From: Rhodospirillales bacterium
GTDB lineage: Bacteria; Pseudomonadota; Alphaproteobacteria; Acetobacterales; Acetobacteraceae
Direction of reading: 5' to 3'
Length of the DNA: 18,370 nucleotides
Assembly (NCBI GenBank): GCA_025352915.1
Contig: JANXSA010000148.1
Coordinates: 1 to 18,370 of the forward strand
Each line of letters starts with the position of its first letter. Within the stretch, counting starts at the first letter, position 1. The notes beneath the pieces were generated by a model. That model saw only the letters and a list, made by a program, of their open reading frames with translations, was not told the DNA's origin and did no database searches. Below are positions 6,941-14,678 of the stretch, piece after piece. A program made the position numbers and the translations under genes.

Positions 6941-7594
6941 ATGGACCACACGCCTGCCGCCGGCTTCTCCTCGGCGGCCTACTGGGAACAGCGTTACCGC
7001 GCCGGCGGCCACTCCGGCGCCGGCTCGTACGGAAGGCTGGCGGCGTTCAAGGCCGATTTCCTCAACGCCCTGATCCGCGACAACGCCATCGCCACCGCGA
7101 TCGAGTTCGGCTGCGGCGACGGCAACCAGCTCGCCCTGCTCGACATCCCCGACTATGTCGGCCTCGACATCGCCCCCGCCGCCATCGCCCGCTGCCGCGC
7201 CCGCTTCGCCGGCCAGCCCGGCCGCGCCTTCCGCCTGATGCACAACCGCGACGCCCTGCCCGCCGCCGAACTCGCCCTCTCGCTGGACGTCATCTACCAC
7301 CTCGTCGAGGACGAAATCTTCGCCGACTACATGCAAACCCTGTTCGCCCATGCCTGGCGCTACGTGGTGATCTACGCCAGCGACCTTGACGCCGAATGGC
7401 CCAGCCGTCACGTCCGCCACCGCCGCTTCAGCGCCCATGTCGCCGCGCATTTCCCCGACTGGCAACGCGCCGCCGTGATCCCCAACATCTACCCCTACGA
7501 GCCCGCGCAACCACACGAAACCTCGTTCGCCGCCTTCCACGTCTACCGCCAGCCGCAGGAAACGTGCCGCATCACCATCCCGCCGGCAGCCTAG
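6941..7594 (+). CDS. Class I SAM-dependent methyltransferase
   Basis: A 217-residue Rossmann-fold methyltransferase. Motif I, the SAM-binding glycine loop, is AIEFGCGDGNQ (residues 53-63). The acidic end of strand 2 is Asp76 in VGLDIAP, and the motif IV region is SLDVIYHLVED. The preceding GAGSYGRLAAFKADFLN is typical of a small group of uncharacterised methyltransferases. The acceptor is unknown. The start at ATG 6941 gives a normal N-terminus, but no good ribosome site precedes it. ATGs at 6896 and 6818 are in frame and would add residues that look non-conserved. It is divergent from the TerB-like gene and ends three bases before the convergent efflux gene. The leader has an AT-rich patch near 6880-6900 in an otherwise GC-rich region. 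Confidence 0.85.
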   Translation: MDHTPAAGFSSAAYWEQRYRAGGHSGAGSYGRLAAFKADFLNALIRDNAIATAIEFGCGDGNQLALLDIPDYVGLDIAPAAIARCRARFAGQPGRAFRLMHNRDALPAAELALSLDVIYHLVEDEIFADYMQTLFAHAWRYVVIYASDLDAEWPSRHVRHRRFSAHVAAHFPDWQRAAVIPNIYPYEPAQPHETSFAAFHVYRQPQETCRITIPPAA

Positions 7595-7597
7595 GCG

Positions 7598-9052
7598 TCA
7601 ACTGCGCGCGGCCGCCCCCGCCGCCGCCGGGTCCCAGCCGCCACCCAGCGCCCGATAGAGCTGCACCAGGTTCAGCGACACCGCCGTCGTGCTGTCGGCC
7701 AAATCCTGCTCGGCCGCCAGCAACAGCCGCTGCGCCAACAGCACCTGGAGAAAATCCGCCACCCCCTGCTCATAGCGCAGCCGCGCCAGCCCCAGCGCCC
7801 GCCGGGACTCCGCCACCGCCTGCTGCACCCGGTCGCGCCGGCGCTGCTCGGTGCCATAGGCGGTCAGCGCATTATCCACCTCATGCAGCGCCATCAGCAC
7901 CGTGCGCTGATACACCAGCGCCGCCTCCTGCTGCTGCGCCTCGCGCAATTCCAGCGTCCGGCGCAACCGCCCGCCTTCGAAGATCGGCAGCGTGACCTGC
8001 GGCCCGAAGCCATAGGTGCGCGACGACCACTCGCTGAGCTTTTCGACATGCAGCGCCTGGATCGCCCCGCTGCCGGACAGCGTCACGCGCGGGAAGAAAT
8101 CGGCCTTTGCCACCCCGATCACCGCGGTCGCCAAATGCAGGTTCGCCTCGGCCATGCGGATATCCGGCCGCCGCCGGGTCAGCTCGCCTGGCACGCCGAC
8201 CGGCACCCGCGGCGGCACCGGCGGCAACGCCCGCGGCGCCGCGAGTGCCGCTAGCCGCGCGCCCGGCTGCTCGCCCAGCAGCATCGAGATGGCATTCACC
8301 AGCCGGTTCTGCTGTTCCTCCAACGCCGGCAACTGCGCCTCCACCGTCGCCACCTGCGCCGAGGCATTCGCCACATCGAGATCAGTGGTCAACCCGCCGG
8401 CCGCCCGGTCGCGCGTCAGCGCCTGGTTCTGCCGCGCGATCTCAAGGTTCTGCCGGAAGATCGAGATCTTGCGCTGAACCCCGCGCAACGTCAGATAACT
8501 GCGCGCCAGTTCGGCCGAAGCCACGACCGTAAGGTCCCGCCGCGCCTCCTCGCTGGCCGCCACCTGCGCCTCGGAAGCCTCGACCAGCCGCGCCACCCGG
8601 CCCCACAGGTCGACCTCCCACGACAGGTCAAGACCGAACTGGAACACATTGAACGGATTACGCAGGCGCGAACCAGAATTCGGGCCATTGCGGCTGAACT
8701 GCTGGCGCGCATAGGAAGCCCCGACATTCATCCCCGGCGTTGTCGCCGCCTCGGTGATGCCAAGCTGGGCGCGCGCGCCGGCCAGGCGGAAATCGGCGGT
8801 GCGCAGGTCCAGATTGGCGGTGGCCAACTGTTCCTGCATCTCGTTCAGCAGCGGATCGCCAAGCAGCTTCCACCAAGCGTGGTCGAACGGCTCCGCCACC
8901 GGAACGCTCACGCGCGGCGCCGGCGTGGCGGGCGCGGTGGCAAGCCAGCTATCCGGTTTCCACCAGGCATCCGGCCGCGCGAAATCCGGACCCATCTTGG
9001 TGCAGCCGGCCAGCAACGGCAGGGCCGCCAAAAGCAGCACGTAACGCTTCAT
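7598..9052 (-). CDS. Efflux transporter outer membrane subunit, NodT/OprM-type lipoprotein
   Basis: A 484-residue TolC-superfamily outer-membrane channel. It forms the exit duct of RND or ABC tripartite pumps. The lipoprotein signal MKRYVLLLAALPLLAGC carries a lipobox with Cys17. Two repeats of coiled-coil plus beta-barrel follow (about 60-260 and 270-470), with family features such as LTRRRPDIRMAEANL and the terminal YEQGVADFLQVLLAQRLLLAAEQDLA. The start at ATG 9050-9052 gives the signal peptide directly; a TTG five codons upstream is less likely. No inner-membrane pump or periplasmic adaptor is encoded in the window, so the partner pump must lie elsewhere. It converges on the methyltransferase gene with a three-base gap. 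Confidence 0.92.
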   Translation of the reverse strand: MKRYVLLLAALPLLAGCTKMGPDFARPDAWWKPDSWLATAPATPAPRVSVPVAEPFDHAWWKLLGDPLLNEMQEQLATANLDLRTADFRLAGARAQLGITEAATTPGMNVGASYARQQFSRNGPNSGSRLRNPFNVFQFGLDLSWEVDLWGRVARLVEASEAQVAASEEARRDLTVVASAELARSYLTLRGVQRKISIFRQNLEIARQNQALTRDRAAGGLTTDLDVANASAQVATVEAQLPALEEQQNRLVNAISMLLGEQPGARLAALAAPRALPPVPPRVPVGVPGELTRRRPDIRMAEANLHLATAVIGVAKADFFPRVTLSGSGAIQALHVEKLSEWSSRTYGFGPQVTLPIFEGGRLRRTLELREAQQQEAALVYQRTVLMALHEVDNALTAYGTEQRRRDRVQQAVAESRRALGLARLRYEQGVADFLQVLLAQRLLLAAEQDLADSTTAVSLNLVQLYRALGGGWDPAAAGAAARS

Positions 9053-9091
9053 CGCCACCCGATCCAACTCCCGCCCAACCTAGATTCTGTC

Positions 9092-9119
9092 AGGGTAGAC
9101 CCCGGGCCAGCGCGGTCAA
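9092..9119 (-). promoter_or_regulatory. Candidate promoter for the efflux gene
   Basis: On the minus strand TTGACC (9119-9114) and TACCCT (9097-9092) are 16 bases apart, about 40 bases before the efflux ATG at 9052. The -10 box is a weak match. Confidence 0.28.
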
Positions 9120-9146
9120 CGCAATTGGGCCATGGTCAGCCCTGCA

Positions 9147-10181
9147 TCAGCCCTGAACCACCTGGGCCAACACCTCGCCCGCCCGCGCACACGCCGCCGC
9201 GTCAACATCCAGATGCGTCGTCGCCCGCACCGTGCGCGCCGCAAACGCACTGACCAGCACCCCGCGCTCCCGCGCCCGCGCCACCACCGTCGCCGCATCC
9301 GGCGCGCCTTCTGCGGTGCGAAAGATCACGATATTGCTCTGCACCGTCGCCAGGTCGATCTCCACCCAAGGCGCCTGCGCAATCCGTGCCGCCATCAGCC
9401 GCGCATTGGCATGGTCCTCCCCCAACCGCCCAAGATTATGCTCCAGCGCATACACCCCCGCCGCCGCCACAATCCCCGACTGCCGCATCGCGCCGCCAAA
9501 CATCCGCCGCTGCCGCACCGCCGCCGAGATCAACGCCCGCGGCCCCGCCAGCAACGACCCCACCGGACAGCCCAACCCCTTGGACAACGCCACCCCCACC
9601 AGATCAAACGGCGCCGCCAACTCGGCCAAACTCTGCCCCGTCGCCGCCGCCACATTGAACAGCCGCGCCCCGTCGAGATAGCTACGCACCCCCACCCCCC
9701 GCGCCGCCGCGCACACCGCCACCACCTCGCCCTGATCCCAAAGCAGCCCGCCACCCCGGTTATGCGTATTCTCGATCACCACCAGCCCGCTCGGCGGCTG
9801 CACCACATGCCCCGGCGCCCGATACGCCGCCATGAAATCGCCAACCCCGAACAACCCACCCGCGCCGACCACCCGGAACTGCACCCCCGAATTCGCCGCC
9901 GCCGCCCCGGTCTCATGCCACTCGATATGCGACTCCAACCCCAGGATCACATCATCCCCCGGCCGCGTCAGCAGCTTCAGCGCAATCTGGTTCGCCATCG
10001 TCCCCGAGGCGACAAACAACGCCGCCTCCATCCCCAACAGCGCCGCCACAAGCGCCTGCAACGCATTGGTCGAGGGACACTCGCCATACTGGTCGTCCCC
10101 CACCTCCGCCGAGGCCATCGCCGCCCGCATCCCCGCACTCGGGCGGGTCACGGTATCCGAACGCAGATCGATCATATCCAT
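9147..10181 (-). CDS. Low-specificity L-threonine aldolase (PLP-dependent, beta-eliminating lyase fold)
   Basis: A 344-residue fold-type I PLP enzyme of the threonine aldolase family, which cleaves threonine or allo-threonine to glycine and acetaldehyde. Family marks are [12 protein letters not shown] at the N-terminus, [20 protein letters not shown] (phosphate loop), the YLDGARLFN aspartate Asp170 and the Schiff-base Lys201 in [13 protein letters not shown]. The length is typical. The start is ATG 10179-10181; ATG 10173-10175 is also possible. Neither has a strong ribosome site. It is divergent from the amidase operon across a 79-bp gap. Its product glycine and the aldol chemistry of the neighbouring operon could be metabolically related, but this is speculative. 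Stereospecificity cannot be read from the sequence. Confidence 0.9.
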   Translation of the reverse strand: MDMIDLRSDTVTRPSAGMRAAMASAEVGDDQYGECPSTNALQALVAALLGMEAALFVASGTMANQIALKLLTRPGDDVILGLESHIEWHETGAAAANSGVQFRVVGAGGLFGVGDFMAAYRAPGHVVQPPSGLVVIENTHNRGGGLLWDQGEVVAVCAAARGVGVRSYLDGARLFNVAAATGQSLAELAAPFDLVGVALSKGLGCPVGSLLAGPRALISAAVRQRRMFGGAMRQSGIVAAAGVYALEHNLGRLGEDHANARLMAARIAQAPWVEIDLATVQSNIVIFRTAEGAPDAATVVARARERGVLVSAFAARTVRATTHLDVDAAACARAGEVLAQVVQG

Positions 10182-10210
10182 GACAACCAGCTTGCCACGC
10201 CACGCCGCGA

Positions 10211-10239
10211 TTGCACCATCCCGCCGATCCCGCTGAAAT
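10211..10239 (+). promoter_or_regulatory. Candidate promoter of the amidase operon
   Basis: TTGCAC (10211-10216) and TGAAAT (10234-10239) are exactly 17 bases apart. This predicts a transcript start about 15 bases before ATG 10261, just leaving room for the GGAGGG ribosome site at 10249-10254. Confidence 0.4.
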
Positions 10240-10260
10240 AGCCGAAATGGAGGGCCCCGC

Positions 10261-11724
10261 ATGTCCGATAACCTGATCCGCCTCACCGCGACCCAGGCGG
10301 TAACCAAGCTGCGCCGCGGCGAAATCTCGCCGCTCGACCTGATCGACGCCGCCGAGGCCCGCATCGCCGCCGTCGACGGCCCGGTCAACGCGCTCCCCAC
10401 AATCTGCCTGGACCGCGCCCGCGCCCACGCCCGCGACCTGATGGCGGGCAAACGCCGCGAAGCCGAGTCCGAACCCGGCTGGCTCGCCGGCCTGCCCGTC
10501 GTCATCAAGGACCTCGCCGACGTCGCCGGCGTCCGCACCACCTACGGCTCCCCCATCTTCGCCAACCACATCCCCACGAAATCCCACCCCCTGGTCGAAC
10601 GCATCGAGCGCCGCGGCGGCATCGTCATCGCCAAATCCAACACCCCGGAATTCGGCGCCGGCGGCAACACTTTCAACGAGGTCTTCGGCCGCACCCGCAA
10701 CCCCTGGAACACCGCGCTGACCTGCGGCGGCTCGACTGGAGGCGGCGCGGTAGCACTGGCCACCGGCACCGCCTGGCTCGCCCACGGCTCGGACCACGGC
10801 GGCTCCCTGCGCGGCCCCGCCACCCTCACCTCCGTCGTCGGCATGCGTCCCTCCCCCGGCCGCGTCACCCGCGGCACCAGCAACAACCTCTGGTCCCCCC
10901 TCTCGGTCCAGGGCCCGATGGCCCGCACCATCCCAGACCTCGCTTTGTTCCTCGACACCATGGCCGGCCACTGCCCTTACGACCCGCTGACCTTCGACGC
11001 CCCCGCCGAATCCTTCACCACCGCCATCGCCCGCCCCCCTGGCAAGCTGCGCATCGCCTTCACCACCAATTACGGCGGCCGCGTTCCGGTCGACCGCGAA
11101 ACCCGCGACATCTGCGCCCGCGAAGTCCGCAAATTCGAAGCCGCCGGCTGCACCGTCGAGGAAGCCTTCCCCGATATCGGCCCCGCCGAAGACGTCTTTC
11201 TCGCCCTGCGCTCCCAGCACTTCGTCACCGACCGCGAACTCCAACTCCAAACCCACCGCGCGCAGCTAAAACCCGACATCATCTGGAACACCGAACAGGG
11301 CCTCCAGGGCACCCCGAGCAAGATCGCCTGGGCCGACCGCGAGCGCGCCGCCCTGTTCCGCCGCTTCGCTAAGTTCTTCGAAACCTACGACATCCTAGTC
11401 ACCCCCGGCGCCCCCACCCCCGCCTGGGACGTCATGCTGCGCGCCCGCGACACCATCGACGGCGCCAAACTCACCAACTACATCGCCGGCAGCCTGCTCA
11501 CCTCCGCCATCACCCTGACCTCCTGCCCCGCCGTCTCGCTGCCCTGCGGCTTCGACCGCTTCGGCCGCCCGATCGGGCTGCAAATCATCGCCCCCGCCCG
11601 CCAGGAAGCCCGCGCCCTGTCCGCCGCCGCCCTGTTCGAACAACTCTCGGGCCTCGACCGCCTGCTGCCCATCGACCCCCGCTCCGGCACGGTGCCGGCC
11701 GACGAACAAGGGGCTTTACCGTGA
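10261..11724 (+). CDS. Amidase (amidase-signature family)
   Basis: A 487-residue amidase-signature enzyme that hydrolyses carboxamides. The Ser-cisSer-Lys triad is visible: Lys83 in [11 protein letters not shown], cis-Ser158 in GGSTGGG and the nucleophile Ser182 in [11 protein letters not shown], with the usual 24-residue spacing between the serines. The length is near that of GatA and bacterial amidases, but a stand-alone amidase without gatB/gatC neighbours suggests catabolism of an amide rather than tRNA amidation. The start at ATG 10261 is supported by GGAGGG six bases upstream. It is the first gene of a three-gene operon; its TGA overlaps the GTG of the aldolase (GTGA). Confidence 0.93.
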   Translation: MSDNLIRLTATQAVTKLRRGEISPLDLIDAAEARIAAVDGPVNALPTICLDRARAHARDLMAGKRREAESEPGWLAGLPVVIKDLADVAGVRTTYGSPIFANHIPTKSHPLVERIERRGGIVIAKSNTPEFGAGGNTFNEVFGRTRNPWNTALTCGGSTGGGAVALATGTAWLAHGSDHGGSLRGPATLTSVVGMRPSPGRVTRGTSNNLWSPLSVQGPMARTIPDLALFLDTMAGHCPYDPLTFDAPAESFTTAIARPPGKLRIAFTTNYGGRVPVDRETRDICAREVRKFEAAGCTVEEAFPDIGPAEDVFLALRSQHFVTDRELQLQTHRAQLKPDIIWNTEQGLQGTPSKIAWADRERAALFRRFAKFFETYDILVTPGAPTPAWDVMLRARDTIDGAKLTNYIAGSLLTSAITLTSCPAVSLPCGFDRFGRPIGLQIIAPARQEARALSAAALFEQLSGLDRLLPIDPRSGTVPADEQGALP

Positions 11725-12371
11725 GCGGCCCAAGACGCGCCATCGCCGCCCTGTACCGCGAGCTCGGCATCCGCGGCCTGAACGTCGGCGCCTCCGGCAA
11801 CGTCAGCGCCCGCACCAAACACGGCATGCTCATCACCCCCAGCGGCATCACCGGCGACTCCGTCGCGCCCAAATCCCTGGTCGAAATAACCCTCGCCGGC
11901 ACGCACAAAGGCCGCACCATCCCCTCCTCCGAATGGGCCATGCACGCCGCCATCTACCAGCAAGACCCCGCGGCCCAAATCATCGTCCACACCCACTCGG
12001 ACGCCGCGACGGCATTGGCCTGCCTCAACCGCCCCCTGCCCGCCTTCCACTACGCCGTCCTCGGCTTCGGCGGCCCCGATGTCCGCATCGCCCCCTACCT
12101 CACCTTCGGCACCCCGGAACTCGCGCAAGCCGCAGCCGTTGCCATCCAAGGCCGCACCGCCTGCCTGCTGGCCAACCACGGTATGATCGCCCACGGCCCC
12201 GACGCCCCATCCGCCCTCCTGGCCGCCTTGCGCCTCGAAGCCCTCTGCCGGCAATACCTCCTGGCCCTCTCGGCAGGCGAACCCCGCCTGCTTACAAATC
12301 CCGAAATCGAAGCCGCCCGCCTGCGCTACACCACCTACGGCCAACAGCCTGCCCAAAAGGAACACCCATGA
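11721..12371 (+). CDS. Class II aldolase, FucA-like
   Basis: A 216-residue zinc-dependent class II aldolase close in length to L-fuculose-phosphate aldolase. The active-site set aligns one for one with FucA: GASGNVSAR phosphate loop (23-31), Glu71 in SSEWAMH, His90 and His92 in VHTHS, and His153 in ANHGM. It probably performs retro-aldol cleavage of a phosphorylated or carboxylated hydroxy-ketone; the substrate is not known. The start at GTG 11721 overlaps the amidase stop by four bases, and its own TGA overlaps the M20 gene's ATG by four (ATGA), so all three proteins are translationally coupled. Unlike the class II protein at 2261-3064, the catalytic glutamate is present. Confidence 0.9.
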   Translation: MSGPRRAIAALYRELGIRGLNVGASGNVSARTKHGMLITPSGITGDSVAPKSLVEITLAGTHKGRTIPSSEWAMHAAIYQQDPAAQIIVHTHSDAATALACLNRPLPAFHYAVLGFGGPDVRIAPYLTFGTPELAQAAAVAIQGRTACLLANHGMIAHGPDAPSALLAALRLEALCRQYLLALSAGEPRLLTNPEIEAARLRYTTYGQQPAQKEHP

Positions 12372-13750
12372 GCACCACCGACCAGGTCCTGGCCCGCGCC
12401 GACGCCCTGATGCCCCAAGCCGAAGCCCGCTGGATCGACTGGCTGCGCATCCCCAGCATCTCCGCCCAACCCCAACACGCCGCCGACTGCCGCCGCGCCG
12501 CGCAATACGTGGTGGATGAACTCGCCGCCATGGGCTTCACCGCCACGCTGCGCGAAACCGCCGGCCACCCCGCCATCGTCGCCCACCACCCCGGAGCCGG
12601 AACGGGACCGCACCTCCTCTACTACGGCCATTACGACGTCCAACCCGCCGACCCCCTGGAACTCTGGAACTCCCCCCCCTTCGAACCCACCCGCGTCGCC
12701 GGCCCCCACGGCGACCGCATCTACGCCCGCGGCGCCGTCGACGACAAAGGCCAGGTCGCCATGTGGCTCGGCGCCTTCCGCGCCTGGTTCGAGGAAACCG
12801 GCACCATGCCCTGCCCCATCACCGCCCTCATCGAAGGCGAGGAAGAAACCGGCAGCGCCAACTTCAAACCCTTCGTCAAAGCCTCAAAAGCCGAACTCAA
12901 GGCCGATATCTGCATCGTCTCCGACACCGGCATGTGGGACATCGACACCCCCTCCATCGGCACCTCCCTGCGCGGCATGGCCTACATGGAAGTCACCCTC
13001 AAAGGTCCCAACCGAGACCTCCACTCCGGCATGTACGGCGGCTCGGCGCTGAACCCCATCAACGCGCTGGTCACCGCCCTCGGCCAGCTCAAAACCCCCG
13101 ACGGCACCATCCAGGTCCCCGGCTTCTACGATGGCATCAGCGACATCTCCTCCAGCAAAGCCAACCAATGGGCCTCCCTCGGCTTCTCCGAGGAAAAATA
13201 CCTCGCCGCCATCGGCCTGTCCGAACCCTACGGCGAAACCAACCGCTCCGCCCTCGAACGCCTCTGGGCCCGCCCCACCTGCGACATCTGCGGCATCTGG
13301 GGCGGATACCAAGGTGCCGGCACCAAAACCGTCATCGCCTCCGAAGCCTCCGCCAAAGTCTCCTTCCGCCTCGTCCCCGGCCAGGACCCGGCCGCCGTCG
13401 AAGCCGGCTTCAAACAATTCATGGCCGCCCGCGTCCCCGCCGACGCCACCCTGGAATTCCAAACCTTCGGCCTGTCCTCCGGCCTCGAAATGGCCATGGA
13501 CTCCCCCTTCATGAAAGCCGCCCAAGCGGCGCTGACCGAAGAATACGGCAAACCCGCCGTGCTGGCCGGCGTCGGCGGCTCCATCCCGGTGGTCGAAACC
13601 ATCATGACCGAACTCGGCCTGGATTGCATCCTGATGGGCTTCGGCCTCGACGACGACCAGGTCCACTCGCCGAACGAAAAATTCGAAGTCACCTGCTTCC
13701 AGAAAGGCCTACGAAGCCACATCCGCCTACTCGGCAAGATGGCGAAGTAG
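12368..13750 (+). CDS. M20 family metallopeptidase (dipeptidase)
   Basis: A 460-residue M20 peptidase with two zinc ions. Ligands and catalytic residues are visible: His88 and catalytic Asp90 in YYGHYDVQP, bridging Asp125 in ARGAVDDKG, Glu158/Glu159 in IEGEEETGS, an Asp in IVSDTGMW, and the last His in DDQVHSPNEKF. A dimerisation (lid) domain begins around GTSLRGMAYMEV. Length and motifs fit the dipeptidase/acetyl-citrulline-like branch. The start at ATG 12368 has AAGGA upstream and the common N-terminus; an open frame running back into the aldolase gene is not coding. Together with the amidase it suggests stepwise hydrolysis of an amide or peptide-like compound that also feeds an aldolase. 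It is followed by a repeat-rich gap. Confidence 0.92.
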   Translation: MSTTDQVLARADALMPQAEARWIDWLRIPSISAQPQHAADCRRAAQYVVDELAAMGFTATLRETAGHPAIVAHHPGAGTGPHLLYYGHYDVQPADPLELWNSPPFEPTRVAGPHGDRIYARGAVDDKGQVAMWLGAFRAWFEETGTMPCPITALIEGEEETGSANFKPFVKASKAELKADICIVSDTGMWDIDTPSIGTSLRGMAYMEVTLKGPNRDLHSGMYGGSALNPINALVTALGQLKTPDGTIQVPGFYDGISDISSSKANQWASLGFSEEKYLAAIGLSEPYGETNRSALERLWARPTCDICGIWGGYQGAGTKTVIASEASAKVSFRLVPGQDPAAVEAGFKQFMAARVPADATLEFQTFGLSSGLEMAMDSPFMKAAQAALTEEYGKPAVLAGVGGSIPVVETIMTELGLDCILMGFGLDDDQVHSPNEKFEVTCFQKGLRSHIRLLGKMAK

Positions 13751-13776
13751 GTCGGATAAGCGAAGCGCCATCCGAC
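13751..13776. repeat. Hairpin repeat GTCGGAT/ATCCGAC
   Basis: Directly after the M20 stop, 7-bp arms at 13751-13757 and 13770-13776 enclose a second GCG/CGC pairing. It resembles the widespread proteobacterial intergenic element of the type GTAGGTCGGATTAGCG...; here the stop codon TAG itself supplies the leading TAG. Confidence 0.65.
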
Positions 13777-13795
13777 TCTTGAAGAAGGCACAAGA

Positions 13796-13837
13796 AAAAG
13801 TTCTTTTTTGAAAAAAAGAACCAAAAAACTTTTATCC
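13796..13837. repeat. AT-rich palindromic repeat, left copy
   Basis: A perfect 10-bp stem GTTCTTTTTT/AAAAAAGAAC (13800-13809 and 13812-13821, 2-base loop) sits inside an alternative AAAAGTT/AACTTTT pairing (13796-13802 with 13827-13833) and ends ACTTTTATCC. It may terminate the M20 operon. An inverted, similar copy lies at 14004-14044. Confidence 0.65.
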
Positions 13838-13850
13838 AATCAGCAACTCC

Positions 13851-13880
13851 CGTCATCCTAAGCGCAGCGAAGGACCCACG
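13851..13880. repeat. CGTCATCCT-AGCGCAGCGAAGGA dispersed repeat
   Basis: The sequence CGTCATCCTAAGCGCAGCG followed by AAGGACCCACG resembles the dispersed intergenic motif of the form GTCATCCTGAGCG...GAAGGA seen in many bacterial genomes. Recognised by memory of the motif only; the function is unknown. Confidence 0.5.
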
Positions 13881-13940
13881 CTTTCCTTGCCTACTCCCTC
13901 AACGGACGAAAACTCTTCTTATTCAACCAACCACGCCGTA

Positions 13941-13968
13941 GGGTGGAATGCGCTTTGGCATTCCACCC
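13941..13968. repeat. 11-bp inverted repeat GGGTGGAATGC/GCATTCCACCC
   Basis: Perfect 11-bp arms (13941-13951 and 13958-13968) with a 6-base loop GCTTTG. This is the form of a known class of dispersed proteobacterial hairpins that begin CGTAGGGTGG. Confidence 0.75.
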
Positions 13969-14003
13969 CCTTCCCCAATCGCCCGATAAAGAAAACCCTA
14001 AAC

Positions 14004-14044
14004 GGATAAAAGTCTTTTTGCTTCTTTTTCTTCAGAAAAAGAAG
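14004..14044. repeat. AT-rich palindromic repeat, right inverted copy
   Basis: Begins GGATAAAAGT, the exact reverse complement of 13828-13837, and then contains a perfect 10-bp stem CTTCTTTTTC/GAAAAAGAAG (14021-14030 and 14035-14044, loop TTCA). Together with the left copy it brackets about 166 bp. Confidence 0.65.
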
Positions 14045-14082
14045 AATCTTCCTTCCTTTCCCCCGCCCCAGGACCCCCACCC

Positions 14083-14613
14083 ATGCCCCTCTACGAACTA
14101 AACGGCATCCGCCCCCAACTCCCCGCCTCGGGAAGATATTGGATCGCCCCCGACGCCCACATCATCGGCAACGTCATCCTCGAAGAGGATGCCAACATCT
14201 GGTTCGGCGCGGTGATCCGCGGCGACAACGACCCGATCCGCATCGGCGCGCGCAGCAACATCCAGGACAATTCCGTCCTGCATTCCGACAACGGCTCCCC
14301 GCTGACCATCGGCGCGGATTGCACCATCGGCCACAAGGTCATCCTCCACGGCTGCACCATCGGCGACGGCGTGCTGATCGGCATGGGCTCCACCATCCTG
14401 AACGGCGCCGTCATCGGCGACGGCTGCCTGGTCGGCGCCAACGCCCTCGTCACCGAGGGAAAATCCTTCCCCCCCGGCTGGATGATCCTCGGCGCCCCCG
14501 CCAAGCAGGTCCGCGAACTCGGCCCCGACAACGCCGCCCGCCAGGCCCGCTCGGCCGCCGGCTACGTCGCCAACTGGCAGCGCTTCAAGGCCACGCTGAA
14601 GCGCATCGACTGA
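14083..14613 (+). CDS. Gamma carbonic anhydrase family protein
   Basis: A 176-residue left-handed beta-helix protein of the gamma-carbonic anhydrase/YrdA class. Hexapeptide repeats run from about residue 20 to 130 (for example IIGNVI, IWFGAV, CTIGDGVLIGMG). The zinc ligands align as His67 in LHSD and His84 and His89 in IGHKVILHGC, with the family's five-residue spacing. The C-terminal helix runs from about 145. The acidic loop carrying the proton shuttle of Cam is absent, as in YrdA/PaaY-type members, so activity as a carbonic anhydrase is possible but not certain. The start at ATG 14083 has AGGA about nine bases upstream. It appears to be a single-gene unit. Confidence 0.93.
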   Translation: MPLYELNGIRPQLPASGRYWIAPDAHIIGNVILEEDANIWFGAVIRGDNDPIRIGARSNIQDNSVLHSDNGSPLTIGADCTIGHKVILHGCTIGDGVLIGMGSTILNGAVIGDGCLVGANALVTEGKSFPPGWMILGAPAKQVRELGPDNAARQARSAAGYVANWQRFKATLKRID

Positions 14614-14642
14614 ATTTTATCACACAAAAGGAAAAATAAGCT

Positions 14643-14670
14643 TGCGTATGCCGAGAATTTAGTCCATATT
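14643..14670 (+). promoter_or_regulatory. Candidate promoter for a leaderless transcript
   Basis: TTGCGT (14643-14648) and CATATT (14665-14670) are 16 bases apart, which would place the transcript start at or next to the A of ATG 14677. No ribosome site exists between them. Confidence 0.3.
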
Positions 14671-14678
14671 CTCGGCAT
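14648..14678. repeat. 11-bp inverted repeat reaching the start codon
   Basis: Perfect arms ATGCCGAGAAT (14648-14658) and ATTCTCGGCAT (14668-14678) are separated by 9 bases. The right arm contains the first two bases of ATG 14677 and overlaps the possible -10 box. It could be an operator, or an RNA hairpin hiding the start. Confidence 0.8.

Larger units (their letters stand above)
13751..14082. other. 332-bp intergenic repeat mosaic
   Basis: No gene is visible here. The gap between the M20 and carbonic anhydrase genes is filled by at least five short inverted or dispersed repeats (separate entries), and is much less GC-rich than its flanks, especially around 13790-13835 and 14005-14050. Bases 14051-14082 lead into the carbonic anhydrase ribosome site (AGGA near 14070). 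Confidence 0.7.

Noticed and set aside
9952..11256. Minus-strand open frame of 434 codons opposite the amidase
   Set aside because: Gly/Ala/Asp-rich shadow; the amidase on the plus strand has an intact catalytic triad throughout.
10261..11724. GatA subunit of the tRNA amidotransferase
   Set aside because: No gatB or gatC neighbours and the operon partners are catabolic enzymes.
11933..12367. Upstream extension of the M20 frame into the aldolase gene
   Set aside because: The extension is Arg/Pro-rich, overlaps a well-conserved aldolase, and ATG 12368 has a ribosome site and the family N-terminus.
13796..14044. A small RNA gene or tRNA in the long gap
   Set aside because: The folds are simple palindromes without a tRNA cloverleaf or a supported promoter.
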